From positions 5,394,001 through 5,458,000 of the forward strand of contig NZ_CP092497.1 in NCBI RefSeq assembly GCF_022479115.1: a DNA stretch of 64,000 nt. Direction: 5' to 3'. Below are positions 50,922-60,269 of this stretch, one piece after another. The notes under the pieces were generated by a model, which saw nothing but the letters and a program-made list of their open reading frames with translations, was not told where the DNA came from and made no database searches. How positions within the stretch are numbered: the first letter of the stretch is position 1; each line of letters begins with the position of its first letter. Source of the stretch: Amycolatopsis sp. EV170708-02-1 (GTDB taxonomy: Bacteria; Actinomycetota; Actinomycetes; Mycobacteriales; Pseudonocardiaceae). Both the position numbers and the translations under genes were made by a program.

Positions 50922-51532
50922 GCCATCGCCGAAAAACGACAACAGCCCGCGAACGCCACTGACCCGCTCGCTCATGGCCTTGGCCTGAAGGTGGCTTGCC
51001 CATCGCCGAAATATGGCCATGGCTCGGTCGTGGACCGCCATCACGACGCACCTCTGACCGCGAGGTCACCACCGTTCTCAGCGTCGCCGGAAACCGCCCG
51101 GGACCACACGTCGCGGCCATCGCCGAAACGACCACGCCGCTTCGACGCACGCCCGAACACCCTTCAGTCTTCGTTGCCGAGAAACGGCTACGCCCACACG
51201 AGCGGTCCCGCCGAGGCCGCCGACCCCCATCGCCGAAGACGATCACAGCCGCTTCGTCACCGAAAAACGGCAACGCGCACCCGAACCACCCCGCCGGTGC
51301 CCAGCACAACAACGCCCCCTCCCCGCGGCCACCGACCCCACCGGTCACCGAAAACCGGCCACTGCCCGGAAACGACTACCTCCACATCAAAGCCCGCCGA
51401 ACAGACCGACCGTCGCCAAAAGACGACCGACGCCGGAATCTTGTAGCGGCGCCCGCGCGATCCCACAGCGGCCTGAGCACTCGCCTCCCCCGACATCGCC
51501 GAAACATCGCCGAAACAGGAGCCCAACGCGAC
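50908..51532. repeat. Field of degenerate repeats, consensus CATCGCCGAAAAACGRC
   Basis: No gene was found here. At least ten imperfect copies of the motif occur, among them 50924, 51001, 51081, 51118, 51227, 51255, 51341, 51410, 51493 and 51505, at irregular spacing of 12 to 86 nt. The copy at 51067 also repeats the preceding CACCACCGTTCT that ends the HNH gene. Irregular spacing and mismatches exclude a CRISPR array. It looks like decayed tandem duplication of the 3' end of the HNH gene. Confidence 0.6.
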
Positions 51533-52366
51533 TCAGGCCCGCGGAGCGCCCCGCATCACCCCGTCGACCACCTTCCTGGCCAGCACGATGAACAGCACGA
51601 CCACGGGCAGCACACCGATGGTCGCCGCGGTGAGCATCAGCGAGTAGTCGGTGAAGTACCCGCTGGCCAGCCGCGACAACGCCACCTGGACGGTCGGGTG
51701 CGCGTTGGGGTCGAGCACGATCAGGGGCCAGAAGAAGTCGTTCCACGCGGTCATGAAGGTCAGCATCGCGAGCACGGCGGCCTGGGGGCGGATGGCGGGC
51801 ATGGCGACGTTCCAGAACAGCCGCACCGTCGAGCAGCCGTCCACGCGTCCGGCGTCCAAGAGCTCGCCCGGGATCGCCTCCTCGCACGCCTGCCGCATCC
51901 AGAACACGCTGAACGCGCCGACCAGTCCCGGCACGATCACCGCCTCCAGCCGTCCGTACCAGCCGAGTTCGCCGACCACCAGGTACAGCGGGATCACGCC
52001 GAGCTGGGCGGGCACCATGGCGGTGCCGATGACGACCAGGAAGAGCGAGTCACGGCCGGGGAACCGCAGCCGCGCGAAGGCGAATCCGGCCATGCTGGAG
52101 AGCAGCACGTTCGACACCGTCACCGTGCCGGCGACGATCAGCGAGTTCTGCATCGCCAGCCAGAAGTCGACGGTCCCGAAGACCCGTTCCACGTTCTCGA
52201 TCAGGTTTCCGCCGGGCACCAGCGGCGGGGTCGTCTCCCCGAGGGCGGAGTTGTCCTTGGAGGACACCACGAACGACCAATACAACGGGAAGATCGACGC
52301 GACGGCGACGGCGAGCAGCAGCCCGTAGACGACGAACCCGGTCCGTTCTCGCGCCGCCACGGTCAC
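51533..52366 (-). CDS. Sugar ABC transporter permease (MalG-type)
   Basis: A 277-residue membrane protein with six helices. The EAA coupling loop reads EEAIPGELLDAGRVDGCSTVRLFWNVAMPAIRP. It is the last gene of the deoR-permease-permease operon and is coupled to the other permease by a 4-nt overlap. No ATPase gene is present; a shared MsiK-type ATPase elsewhere is expected in actinomycetes. Confidence 0.87.
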   Translation of the reverse strand: MTVAARERTGFVVYGLLLAVAVASIFPLYWSFVVSSKDNSALGETTPPLVPGGNLIENVERVFGTVDFWLAMQNSLIVAGTVTVSNVLLSSMAGFAFARLRFPGRDSLFLVVIGTAMVPAQLGVIPLYLVVGELGWYGRLEAVIVPGLVGAFSVFWMRQACEEAIPGELLDAGRVDGCSTVRLFWNVAMPAIRPQAAVLAMLTFMTAWNDFFWPLIVLDPNAHPTVQVALSRLASGYFTDYSLMLTAATIGVLPVVVLFIVLARKVVDGVMRGAPRA

Positions 52367-53256
52367 TCACCGCCCCGCATGCGGCGCACGAGCGAGAAAT
52401 TGACGAGCGCGAACACGGCCGAGAACAGGAACAGCGACCACGCGATGGCCGCCGCGTATCCGGCGTCGAACTCGCCGAATCCCTTCTCGTACAAGTACAT
52501 GGCCAGCGTCTGGAACTGCCGGTCGGCGCCACCGGTGCCGTTGACGCCGGTTTCGTCGAGCAGCTGCGGCTCGGCGAACAGCTGCACCCCGCCGATGGTC
52601 GAGACGACGACGGTGAAGGCGATGGTCGGGCGGATCGCGGGCACCGTGATCGACCAGAAGCTCCGCCAGCGCGAGGCGCCGTCGAGCATCGCCGCGTCGT
52701 AACGCTCCTGCGGCACGGACTGCATGGCCGCGAGGTAGAGCAGCGCGTTGTAGCCGGTCCAGCGCCACATCACCATCGCGCTCACCGCGACATGCGACGC
52801 GAACCGGTCCGACCGCCAGTCCACCGGATCGAGCCCCACCAGGCCCAGCACCCAGTTGACGACGCCGTAGTCCTCCGCGAACAGCTGGCTGAACACCAGC
52901 GCCACCGCGACCACCGAGACGACGTTGGGCAACAGCACACTGGCCCGCCACAGGGTCCTCGCCCGCAAGGGACGGTCCAGCAGGGCCGCGAGCCCGAGCG
53001 CGGCGAGCAGTTGCGGGACGGTCGAAAGGACGAAGATGCTGACCGTGTTGAAGAGCGCGTTGTAGAAATGCGGATCCTGGAACAGGACGGCGAAGTTGCC
53101 GAGCCCGGCGAACCCGGTGTCACCGTTGACCAGATGCCAGTGGTGCAGCGCCACCCACGCCGTGTAGAGCAGCGGGAAGAGGCCGAACACGCCGAAAAGG
53201 ACGTAGAACGGCGCTGTCATCAGGTATCCGGCGAGCCGCTCGCCCGTACGCTTCAA
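52363..53256 (-). CDS. Sugar ABC transporter permease (MalF-type)
   Basis: A 297-residue membrane protein with six helices and EAA loop QERYDAAMLDGASRWRSFWSITVPAIRP. The TTG at 53256 is taken as start because it overlaps the DeoR stop (TTGA) and homology begins there (KRTGERLAGYLMTAPFYV). It forms the channel with the downstream permease. Confidence 0.87.
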   Translation of the reverse strand: MKRTGERLAGYLMTAPFYVLFGVFGLFPLLYTAWVALHHWHLVNGDTGFAGLGNFAVLFQDPHFYNALFNTVSIFVLSTVPQLLAALGLAALLDRPLRARTLWRASVLLPNVVSVVAVALVFSQLFAEDYGVVNWVLGLVGLDPVDWRSDRFASHVAVSAMVMWRWTGYNALLYLAAMQSVPQERYDAAMLDGASRWRSFWSITVPAIRPTIAFTVVVSTIGGVQLFAEPQLLDETGVNGTGGADRQFQTLAMYLYEKGFGEFDAGYAAAIAWSLFLFSAVFALVNFSLVRRMRGGE

Positions 53257-54014
53257 ACGATGATCACCTTGACGCCTGCCCGGCCGATCTCGTCGAGCTC
53301 CCGCGGTTCGGCGCCGCGGTCGGTGATCAGGGTGTCGATATCGCAAAGGTCCCCGAACCGGGCGAAGTGGTCGTCACCGATCTTGGTGTGATCGGCCAGC
53401 AGCACCGTCCGCCGCGCGGACGCGATGGCCGCGCGCTTCACCATCGCCTCGGCGGTGTCCGGGGTGGTGAGCCCCCGCTCGACGGAAAGGCCGCTGGTAC
53501 TGAGGAAAGCGACGTCGACGAAGGTGTCCTTGAGCGCGTCCAGCGCCCAGCCGTCGACCGAGGCCATGGTGTGGCCGCGCAGCCTTCCGCCGACCAGCAT
53601 CACCGTGACGCCGGATCGGTTCGCCAGCGCGCACGCGTTCGGCAGCGAAGGGGTGACCACGGTCAGTTCACGGTCGGCGGGCACGAGGTTCGCCAGCCGG
53701 CCCACCGTGGTGCCCGCGTCGAGCAGGATCGCGCCCCCGTCGGGGATCTGCTCCAGCGCCGCGGCGGCGATACGGTCCTTCTCCGCGGTCATCACCGCGT
53801 CGCGGGCGCCGAGCCCCGGCTCGATGCCCTGCCGTTCGACGGGGATCGCACCGCCGTGCACCCGCCGCACCACTCCGCTGCGCTCCAGCGCGGTCAGATC
53901 ACGGCGGACGGTCTCGCTGGTGATCTCGAAGGCCGCCGCGAGCGTCGCCACGTCGACCCGGCCGTTCCGCCTTGCCTGCTTGAGGATGGCGCGTTGCCGC
54001 TCTTCGGCGTACAA
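53253..54014 (-). CDS. DeoR-family transcriptional regulator
   Basis: A 253-residue repressor. The N-terminal HTH reads VDVATLAAAFEITSETVRRDLTALERSGVVRRVHGGA. The sugar-phosphate-sensing domain follows (GGAILLDAGTTVGRLA, RRTVLLADHTKIGDDHFARFGDL). The start is TTG with AGGAGGTGA 7 nt before it. It is the first gene of the permease operon and probably responds to the phosphorylated sugar product. Confidence 0.9.
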   Translation of the reverse strand: MYAEERQRAILKQARRNGRVDVATLAAAFEITSETVRRDLTALERSGVVRRVHGGAIPVERQGIEPGLGARDAVMTAEKDRIAAAALEQIPDGGAILLDAGTTVGRLANLVPADRELTVVTPSLPNACALANRSGVTVMLVGGRLRGHTMASVDGWALDALKDTFVDVAFLSTSGLSVERGLTTPDTAEAMVKRAAIASARRTVLLADHTKIGDDHFARFGDLCDIDTLITDRGAEPRELDEIGRAGVKVIIV

Positions 54015-54124
54015 CGGTCACCTCCTGCCTGGCGCGGACGAGCGGTCATGGCGACAATAGTTGGTTTCCCCTCGCTCCGACAACGGAACCCCTCCGTCCA
54101 TTGAGGACAGAGCATTGCCCGAAA

Positions 54125-55306
54125 TTACGGCAGGGCTGCCCGTTTGGCCCGCAGGAAGGCCCGTTCGGTGTCGTTGGTGGCCAAGGCGATCGCCTCGTCG
54201 TAGGCGGCGACGGCTTCCGCGGTCCGGCCGAGGCGGGCCAGTAGATTCGCCCGCGTAGCGGGTAGATGGTGGTAGCCCGGCAGGTCCAGCTCTTCGATAC
54301 CGGCCAGCGCCGCCGCCGGGCCGTGCACCTCGGCGACGGCGACCGCGCGGTTGAGCGCGACGACCGGCGTCGGGGCGAGCCGCCACAGCTGGTCGTAGAG
54401 CGCCAGCACCTGCGCCCAGTCGGTCGACTCGCCGTCCGTGTGCACGGCGTTGATCGCGGCCTGCACCTGATACGGGCCGGGCCGGGCGACACGCAGACAT
54501 CGCCGCACCAGCTCGTGGCCTTCGGCGATCAGCTCCCGGTCCCACAACGACCGGTCCTGCTCCGCGAGCACCACCAGCTCACCGGCAGGCCCCACCCGCG
54601 CCGGCCGCCGCGCTTCGGTGAGCAGGAGCAGCGCCAGCAGCCCGGTCACCTCCGGTTCGCCGGGCATCAGCTCGGCGAGCGCCCTCGCGAGCCGGATCGC
54701 CTCCAGGCAGAGATCCGTCCGCAGCAACTCGCCGGACGTGGACGTGTACCCCTCGTTGAACACCAGGTAGAGCACGGTGAGGACGGAGTCCAGCCGTTCG
54801 GGAAGTTCGCCGTCGCCCGGCACCCGGTACGGGATGCCCGCGTCGCGGATCTTCCTCTTCGCGCGGACGATCCGCTGGGAGACGGTCGATTCCGGGACGA
54901 GGTACGCCCGCGCGATCTCCCCCACCTCGAGTCCGCCGAGCAGGCGCAGGGTGAGTGCCGCCCGCGCGGGCGGCGAAAGCGCCGGATGGCAGCAGGTGAA
55001 GATCATGCGGAGCTGGTCGTCGCGTACGGGCCCCGTCTCCCGCTGCTCCTCCGGTGCGTGCAGGAGCAACGCCTGGGCGTGGCGTGCCTCGCGGGTGGAT
55101 TCCCGGCGCAGCCGGTCGATCGCGCGGTTGCGGGCGGTGGTCACGATCCACGCGCCCGGATTGGGCGGCGTCTTCTCCCACTTCTCGACGGCCGTCGCGA
55201 ACGCGTCCTGAACGGCCTCCTCGGCGAGCGAGATGTCGCCGAGGAGACGCGTCAGGGTGGCCACGCACCGGCCGTATTCCGCCCGATAGATCCCGTCGAA
55301 GTCCAT
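54125..55306 (-). CDS. ECF42-type RNA polymerase sigma factor with TPR-like tail
   Basis: A 393-residue sigma factor. Region 2 (about 5-70) is IYRAEYGRCVATLTRLLGDISLAEEAVQDAF. Region 4 (about 105-170) includes LRLLGGLEVGEIARAYLVPESTVSQRIVRAK. A 220-residue C-terminal extension includes LYLVFNEGYTSTSG and TPR helices (LPATRANLLARLGRTAEAVAAYDEAI). ECF42 sigmas have no anti-sigma and use this tail for control. It is coupled to the DGPF gene by a 1-nt overlap, the classic pairing. Confidence 0.88.
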   Translation of the reverse strand: MDFDGIYRAEYGRCVATLTRLLGDISLAEEAVQDAFATAVEKWEKTPPNPGAWIVTTARNRAIDRLRRESTREARHAQALLLHAPEEQRETGPVRDDQLRMIFTCCHPALSPPARAALTLRLLGGLEVGEIARAYLVPESTVSQRIVRAKRKIRDAGIPYRVPGDGELPERLDSVLTVLYLVFNEGYTSTSGELLRTDLCLEAIRLARALAELMPGEPEVTGLLALLLLTEARRPARVGPAGELVVLAEQDRSLWDRELIAEGHELVRRCLRVARPGPYQVQAAINAVHTDGESTDWAQVLALYDQLWRLAPTPVVALNRAVAVAEVHGPAAALAGIEELDLPGYHHLPATRANLLARLGRTAEAVAAYDEAIALATNDTERAFLRAKRAALP

Positions 55307-55665
55307 CACTGCCGCAGCGACGGATCGCCGAACGGCCGCACCTCGATCGGCTGCCCGCAGGCCAGCGCGCACTTTTCGGCCCAGGCGAGCGCCTCGTCGA
55401 GGTCTTCGACCTGGATCACCCAGAACCCGCCGAGCTGTTCCTTCGTCTCGGCGAACGGGCCGTCCGTGATCGTGGTCGTCCCGCCGGCGGGCCGGACGAC
55501 CGTGGAGACGTCCGAATGTTCGAGCCCGCCGACGAAGACCCACGACCCGGCGGCCTTCATCTCGTCGGTGACCTTGCCCGTCCTGGCCAGCATCGCCCGG
55601 ACCTCGTCCTCGGGCGCGTCCCGCTCGCTTTCATCGAGCTGGACGGCGAGCAGGTACTGCCTCAT
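55306..55665 (-). CDS. DGPF-domain (YCII-related) protein, ECF42 partner
   Basis: A 119-residue protein. It has the name-giving TITDGPFAETKEQLGGFWVI and the YCII-like ferredoxin fold. Its gene precedes the ECF42 sigma gene and is typically its target and partner; the biochemical role is unknown. ATG 55665 is preferred to GTG 55668 by spacing from GAGGGAG. Confidence 0.87.
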   Translation of the reverse strand: MRQYLLAVQLDESERDAPEDEVRAMLARTGKVTDEMKAAGSWVFVGGLEHSDVSTVVRPAGGTTTITDGPFAETKEQLGGFWVIQVEDLDEALAWAEKCALACGQPIEVRPFGDPSLRQ

Positions 55666-55696
55666 CACGGACTCCCTCGATCGGTGAGGGCGGAAA

Positions 55697-57517
55697 TCAT
55701 TCCACGGTCACGGACTTCGCGAGGTTCCGGGGCTTGTCGATGTCGTGCCCGAGGAGCAGCGCGGCGTGGTAGGCCAGCAGCTGCAGCGGGATCGTGAGCA
55801 GGATCGGGTCGAGCTCCGGCTCCGAACGCGGCACCACGAACCGCGGCACGTCGAGGTCGCCGAAGTCCACGTCGTCGTGGGTGATCGCCAGCACCTGCCC
55901 CTTGCGTGCCTTGATCTGCTGCATCGCGGCGAGGTTGCGGTCGGCGAGGTCGTCGGACGGCACGATCGCGACCGTCGGCAGCTCCTCGTCGATCAGCGCG
56001 AGCGGGCCGTGTTTGAGTTCCGAGGTCTGGTAGGCCTCCGCGTGCCGGTACGAGATCTCCTTGAACTTCTGCGCGCCTTCCCTCGCCACCGGGAAGCCCC
56101 GGACCCGGCCGATGAAGAACAGGCTGCGCGCGTCCGCGCAGATCTTGGCGTGCTCGGCGATCTGCGACTCGGCTTCGACGATGGCCGCGACCTGCTTCGG
56201 CAGCGCCCGCAGGGCCGCGACGATCCGCTGTCCGTCCGCGTTCGACAGGTCGCGGACGCGGCCGAGGGCGAGCGCGATCATCGCGAAGCCGACGGCCATG
56301 TTGGTGAGCGCCTTGGTCGAAGCGACCGCGATCTCCGGGCCGGCGTGCAGGTACAGGCCGCCGTCGCAGGCCCGCGCGATCGTCGAGCCGACGACGTTCA
56401 CGAGGCCGACCACGCGGCCGCCCTTGCGCTTGACCTCTTCGACGGCGAACGCGGTGTCCGCGGTCTCGCCGGACTGGCTGACCGCGATGTACAGCGTGTC
56501 CGCTTCGATGATGGGGTTGCGGTAGCGGAACTCGGACGCCGCCTCCGCGTCGGCCGGGACCCGCGCCAGGTCCTCGATCATGGTGGCGCCGATCTGGCCC
56601 GCGTAGTACGCCGAGCCGCAGCCGAGGATCTTCACCCTCGCGAAACCGCGCAGATCACGGGGAGTCAGGTTCAGACCGTCCAAACGGGACACTCCGAACC
56701 GGTCGTCGAGGCGGCCGCGGATCATCCGCTCCAGGCATTCCGGCTGCTCCTGGATCTCCTTGTACATGTAGTGCTGGTGACCGCCGAGATCGAGGTCGTC
56801 GGCCTGGATGTCGATCGCGGTCGCGGCCTTGCCGGTGTCGCTCTCGTCGACGGTGAAGGTGCGGTAGCCGGTGGCCGAGACGCTGGCGAACTCGCCGTCG
56901 TCGAGGTGCACCACCTGCGAGGTGTGCCGGACCAGCGCGGACAGGTCGCTGGCGACGAACATCTCCCGGTCGCCGACGCCGATGATCAGCGGCGAGCCGT
57001 TCCGCGCGACCACGACGCGGTCGGGGTGTTCGGTGTCGGTCACGGCGATCGCGTAGGTACCGGTGACCCGGGAAACGGCCTCGACGACCGCGTCTTCCAG
57101 GGTCTTCGCGCCCGACCGCGCGATCAGGTGGGCGAGCACCTCGGTGTCGGTCTCCGACGACAGCGTCACTCCCGCCTGGGTGAGCTGCTCGCGCAGCGCG
57201 TCGGCGTTGTCGATGATCCCGTTGTGCACCACGGAGATCCGGCCGTCTTCGGAGACGTGCGGATGCGCGTTCGCCTCGGTGGCGGGACCATGCGTCGCCC
57301 ACCGCGTGTGCCCGATGCCGACCTTGCCCGCGAGCCGCTTGGGCAGCGCCGCCGTCAGGTTCCGCACCCGCCCGACGATCCGGTGCACCTGGGCGCCCTT
57401 GCCGCCGAGGACGGAGATCCCGGCCGAGTCGTAGCCGCGGTACTCCAGCCGCGTCAGCCCCTCGATCAGGATCGGAGCGGCGTTCTGGCCGCCGATGTAG
57501 CCGACGATTCCGCACAT
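55697..57517 (-). CDS. glmS: Glutamine--fructose-6-phosphate aminotransferase (isomerising)
   Basis: A 606-residue enzyme that makes glucosamine-6-phosphate, the entry to UDP-GlcNAc. The N-terminal glutaminase starts at Cys2 (MCGIVGYIG), with HTRWATHG and NGIIDN. Two SIS sugar domains follow (VSQSGETADT; FFIGRVRGFPVAREGAQKFKEISYRHAE). The C-terminus KSVTVE is normal. It may supply amino sugar to the wall and to the polysaccharide locus at 59-63.6 kb; that link is inference. Confidence 0.95.
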   Translation of the reverse strand: MCGIVGYIGGQNAAPILIEGLTRLEYRGYDSAGISVLGGKGAQVHRIVGRVRNLTAALPKRLAGKVGIGHTRWATHGPATEANAHPHVSEDGRISVVHNGIIDNADALREQLTQAGVTLSSETDTEVLAHLIARSGAKTLEDAVVEAVSRVTGTYAIAVTDTEHPDRVVVARNGSPLIIGVGDREMFVASDLSALVRHTSQVVHLDDGEFASVSATGYRTFTVDESDTGKAATAIDIQADDLDLGGHQHYMYKEIQEQPECLERMIRGRLDDRFGVSRLDGLNLTPRDLRGFARVKILGCGSAYYAGQIGATMIEDLARVPADAEAASEFRYRNPIIEADTLYIAVSQSGETADTAFAVEEVKRKGGRVVGLVNVVGSTIARACDGGLYLHAGPEIAVASTKALTNMAVGFAMIALALGRVRDLSNADGQRIVAALRALPKQVAAIVEAESQIAEHAKICADARSLFFIGRVRGFPVAREGAQKFKEISYRHAEAYQTSELKHGPLALIDEELPTVAIVPSDDLADRNLAAMQQIKARKGQVLAITHDDVDFGDLDVPRFVVPRSEPELDPILLTIPLQLLAYHAALLLGHDIDKPRNLAKSVTVE

Positions 57518-57559
57518 GACGAGTCAACCTCACAAAAGAAAACGGACGCGCGTGGTCCG

Positions 57560-57838
57560 TCAGCCGTAGACGATGCGGCGCAGTTGCCGCTCGGACAGGT
57601 CGGGAGGCGCGACGAGACGGCGGCTCAGTTCGCCGGCGATCAGGGGGAAGATCTCGGGGTTCTTCCGGCCCTCCGCCTGCAACTGGGCATGCCGCGACCG
57701 GACGTACTGCTCGGCGGGTTGCCGGTAGAACGCCAGGACGTCCTCGACGACACGGGCGGCGATGGCCGTCGGCAAACCTGTCGACAAGGCCACCTGCTCG
57801 ACGATGTCCGCGTCCTCCACGGAGCTCATCATGCACAT
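57560..57838 (-). CDS. Small hypothetical protein upstream of glmS, 92 aa
   Basis: A helical protein: ADIVEQVALSTGLPTAIAARVVEDVLAFYRQPAEQYVRSRHAQLQAEGR, ending LVAPPDLSERQLRRIVYG. The first half looks like a small DNA- or RNA-binding helical bundle, but no family is recognised. GGAAG precedes ATG 57838; an ATG at 57829 is possible. It is 42 nt before glmS and probably co-transcribed with it. Confidence 0.6.
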   Translation of the reverse strand: MCMMSSVEDADIVEQVALSTGLPTAIAARVVEDVLAFYRQPAEQYVRSRHAQLQAEGRKNPEIFPLIAGELSRRLVAPPDLSERQLRRIVYG

Positions 57839-57856
57839 CCGGCTTCCGGAATGCCA

Positions 57857-57882
57857 GTTCTTGCCCGAAATCGGGCAAGAAC
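57857..57882 (-). terminator. 12-bp hairpin after the peptidase gene
   Basis: GTTCTTGCCCGA (57857-57868) pairs perfectly with 57871-57882 around AA, 16 nt past the minus-strand stop at 57898. It probably ends the polysaccharide/peptidase transcript before the glmS unit. Confidence 0.6.
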
Positions 57883-57897
57883 CGACTCTTGAACCAC

Positions 57898-58974
57898 TCA
57901 GAACCCTCGGATCGCCTTCACCAGCCCGGTGACCAAACCTGCCCGCTCCACCATCGACTCGACCAGCAGGTATTCGTGATCGGCGTGGGCGCCGCCGCCG
58001 ACGGCGCCCAGACCGTCGAGGGTCGGGACGCCGATCGCGGCCGTGAGGTTGCCGTCACTCCCGCCGCCGACGGCCACCCCGGCGACCCCGGGCAGGAGCC
58101 GCTCCGCGACGGCGAAGAGGTCCGCCGCGGCCGACTCGGGCATCGGCGGCCGGTGGATCCCGCCCCGCACCTCGACTCCCGCCCCTTCGAGGCGCGGGGT
58201 GAGCGCGGCGAATCCGGCTTCGACCCGCGCCTTCTCCTCGGCGGATTCGACCCGGACATCGACCACGACGGTCGCGGACGCGGGCACCACGTTGCTCGCC
58301 GTTCCCGCCGAAGCGACCGTCGGGGTGACGCTGGTCCCGGCCCCCGGCCGATCGAGCGCGGCGATCGCCAGCACCTGATGCGCGGCTTCGGTCAGCGCGT
58401 TCACGCCCGCCTCTGGTTCGAGGCCTGCGTGCGACGCCCTGCCGGTGACGACGACCTCGAACGTGCCGCAGCCCTTGCGGCCGACCTTGAGACCACCGCC
58501 GTCGGCCGCGCCTTCGAAGACGAGCACCGCGCCGCACGCGCGGGCGCGGTCCTCGATGAGCGCCCGGGATTCGTGCGAGCCCGTTTCCTCGTCGGCGGTC
58601 ACGAGGATCTCGACACCGGACAGATCGCCGAGTGCGGCCAGGCCGTGGATCGCCTGCACCAGCCCGCCGAGCATGTCGAACACCCCCGGCCCGGTCACCC
58701 GGCCGTCGGCCACGGCGAACGGGCGGCGCGCCAGGGTGCCGACCGGGAACACGGTGTCGTGATGCCCCAGGATCAGCACGCGGGGTTCACCGCCGCCGGA
58801 CCAGCGGACGTGCGGCCCCGCCGCGCTCTCCACCAGGGTCGCCGCTCCGCCGAGGCGGGCTTCGACGAGCGCGGCGACTGCCTCCGCCGAAGCCGTCAAC
58901 GCCTCGATATCCCCCGAAGGCGACTCGATCTCGACAAGGGTCCGGAGGTCTTCGATCATCGCGTCGACGGTCAT
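57898..58974 (-). CDS. M20-family metallopeptidase (carboxypeptidase G2-like)
   Basis: A 358-residue dizinc hydrolase. Ligands and catalytic residues appear as ILGHHDTVFPVG (His, Asp), GPGVFDMLGG (bridging Asp), TADEETGSHES (Glu-Glu) and the final GGAHADHEYL (His). The dimerisation insert has GRASHAGLEPEAG. It removes a C-terminal residue or acyl group from an unknown substrate. Its start overlaps the glycosyltransferase stop (ATGA), linking it to the sugar polymer locus. Confidence 0.87.
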   Translation of the reverse strand: MTVDAMIEDLRTLVEIESPSGDIEALTASAEAVAALVEARLGGAATLVESAAGPHVRWSGGGEPRVLILGHHDTVFPVGTLARRPFAVADGRVTGPGVFDMLGGLVQAIHGLAALGDLSGVEILVTADEETGSHESRALIEDRARACGAVLVFEGAADGGGLKVGRKGCGTFEVVVTGRASHAGLEPEAGVNALTEAAHQVLAIAALDRPGAGTSVTPTVASAGTASNVVPASATVVVDVRVESAEEKARVEAGFAALTPRLEGAGVEVRGGIHRPPMPESAAADLFAVAERLLPGVAGVAVGGGSDGNLTAAIGVPTLDGLGAVGGGAHADHEYLLVESMVERAGLVTGLVKAIRGF

Positions 58975-60269
58975 GCGGACACCTTCTCAGGCGGCTCCTC
59001 GCTCAACCGTTCCGTCTTGGTCCAGCTGTTGCGGCGGGCGACCACCCGGAACAGCGCCCGCCAGGTCGCGACGACACCGAGCACCAGGAATCCCGGGTAG
59101 AGCAGGCCCGCGAGCAGACAGCGGCGAAGGGGTTCTTCGCCGAGCCGCAACCGATGCACGACCGCCCACACCACCCCCGGCACCAGCAACACGGCGGCGC
59201 CGATCAGGGCCGCGCCGGGCAACGCCGAGGGTGGCGCGATCAGGCCGCCCAGCGTGACACCCGACCAGGAAGCGACGAGCGTGCCCACGAACAACAGCGA
59301 GACCACCAAGGACAACGGCACGGTCAACCACGGGGTCACGAGATAGGCGAGGAAATCCAGGAGACCGATACTGCCGACATGCCGTGAAGCCAGCAATTCC
59401 CGCAAATGTCTCGCACATTGCAAATTGCCTTGTGCCCATCGCGTGCGCTGCCGCAGCAACCGGCGCAGATCGACGAGACCCTGTTGCGTGACCCATGCCG
59501 ATTTCACATACCGCATCCGGATACCGGCGACGTGCAGCCTCAGCCCGAGTTCGAGATCCTCGACCAGGCAGTCCGACCACGGGGCCGGATCGAATCGACG
59601 CAGCACGCCAAGTCTCGTGAATTGCCCGTTTCCGCCCATTCCGACACTGCCCGCGAGATCACGCAGGCTTTGGGACGCGTCGGCGACCGCGCCGAACTCC
59701 AAATCCTGCAGCAGGGCGAGCACACTGCGCCGATTGTGGATCCGCACCCGGCACTGCACGGCGCCGACCCCGCGGTCGCCGAACACGTCGGCCACCTCGC
59801 GCAGCATTCCCGGGCTGCCCCGCCCGTCGCCGTCGATGATGCCGACGATCGTGCGCGCCACGCTCCCCTCGGCTTCGCACAGCCTGAGGATGTAGCGGTA
59901 ACCGGCGTTCAACGCCTCGCCTTTACCCTGCCGCGCCTGCGGGAGATCACGGCGCAGGACGTGCAGGCGCCGGTCGGTCACCTCGCGGAGGACATCGGGC
60001 GTGCCGTCGTCCGAACCGTCGTCGATCACCAGGACACGTACCGGATTCCGTTCCGTGCCAAGGGAAAGCGCGTTCCGGACGGTATTGCCGACCACGCGTT
60101 CCTCGTTGAGCGCCGGGATGACGATCCAGAACTCCAGCCCTTCGCCGCGCGCCGCCACGGACCGGCGCGGACGCCCGGTGCGCCACGCGAACGCCGCGAG
60201 CAGGAGATTGTGCGCCGGCCACCACAGGAGCAACAGCATCATGGTCGCGGCGAAGGCCGGGCTCGTCAT
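58971..60269 (-). CDS. Membrane GT2 glycosyltransferase (polysaccharide-synthase type)
   Basis: A 432-residue processive-type synthase. An N-terminal helix (about 5-25) precedes the GT2 domain with VIPALNEERVV, VIDDGSDD and IIDGDGRG. The later motifs are EDLELG and the product-binding QRTRW. Three to four C-terminal helices follow, forming a likely export channel. It resembles PgaC/IcaA and hyaluronan-type synthases. Start ATG 60269 shares a base with the stop of the 51-residue partner (TGATG). Confidence 0.85.
   Translation of the reverse strand: MTSPAFAATMMLLLLWWPAHNLLLAAFAWRTGRPRRSVAARGEGLEFWIVIPALNEERVVGNTVRNALSLGTERNPVRVLVIDDGSDDGTPDVLREVTDRRLHVLRRDLPQARQGKGEALNAGYRYILRLCEAEGSVARTIVGIIDGDGRGSPGMLREVADVFGDRGVGAVQCRVRIHNRRSVLALLQDLEFGAVADASQSLRDLAGSVGMGGNGQFTRLGVLRRFDPAPWSDCLVEDLELGLRLHVAGIRMRYVKSAWVTQQGLVDLRRLLRQRTRWAQGNLQCARHLRELLASRHVGSIGLLDFLAYLVTPWLTVPLSLVVSLLFVGTLVASWSGVTLGGLIAPPSALPGAALIGAAVLLVPGVVWAVVHRLRLGEEPLRRCLLAGLLYPGFLVLGVVATWRALFRVVARRNSWTKTERLSEEPPEKVSA

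Noticed and set aside
50908..51532. CRISPR array
   Set aside because: Repeats are short, mismatched and irregularly spaced, with no cas genes nearby.
55745..57892. A 715-codon plus-strand open frame opposite glmS
   Set aside because: glmS is certain; the antisense frame has biased composition only.
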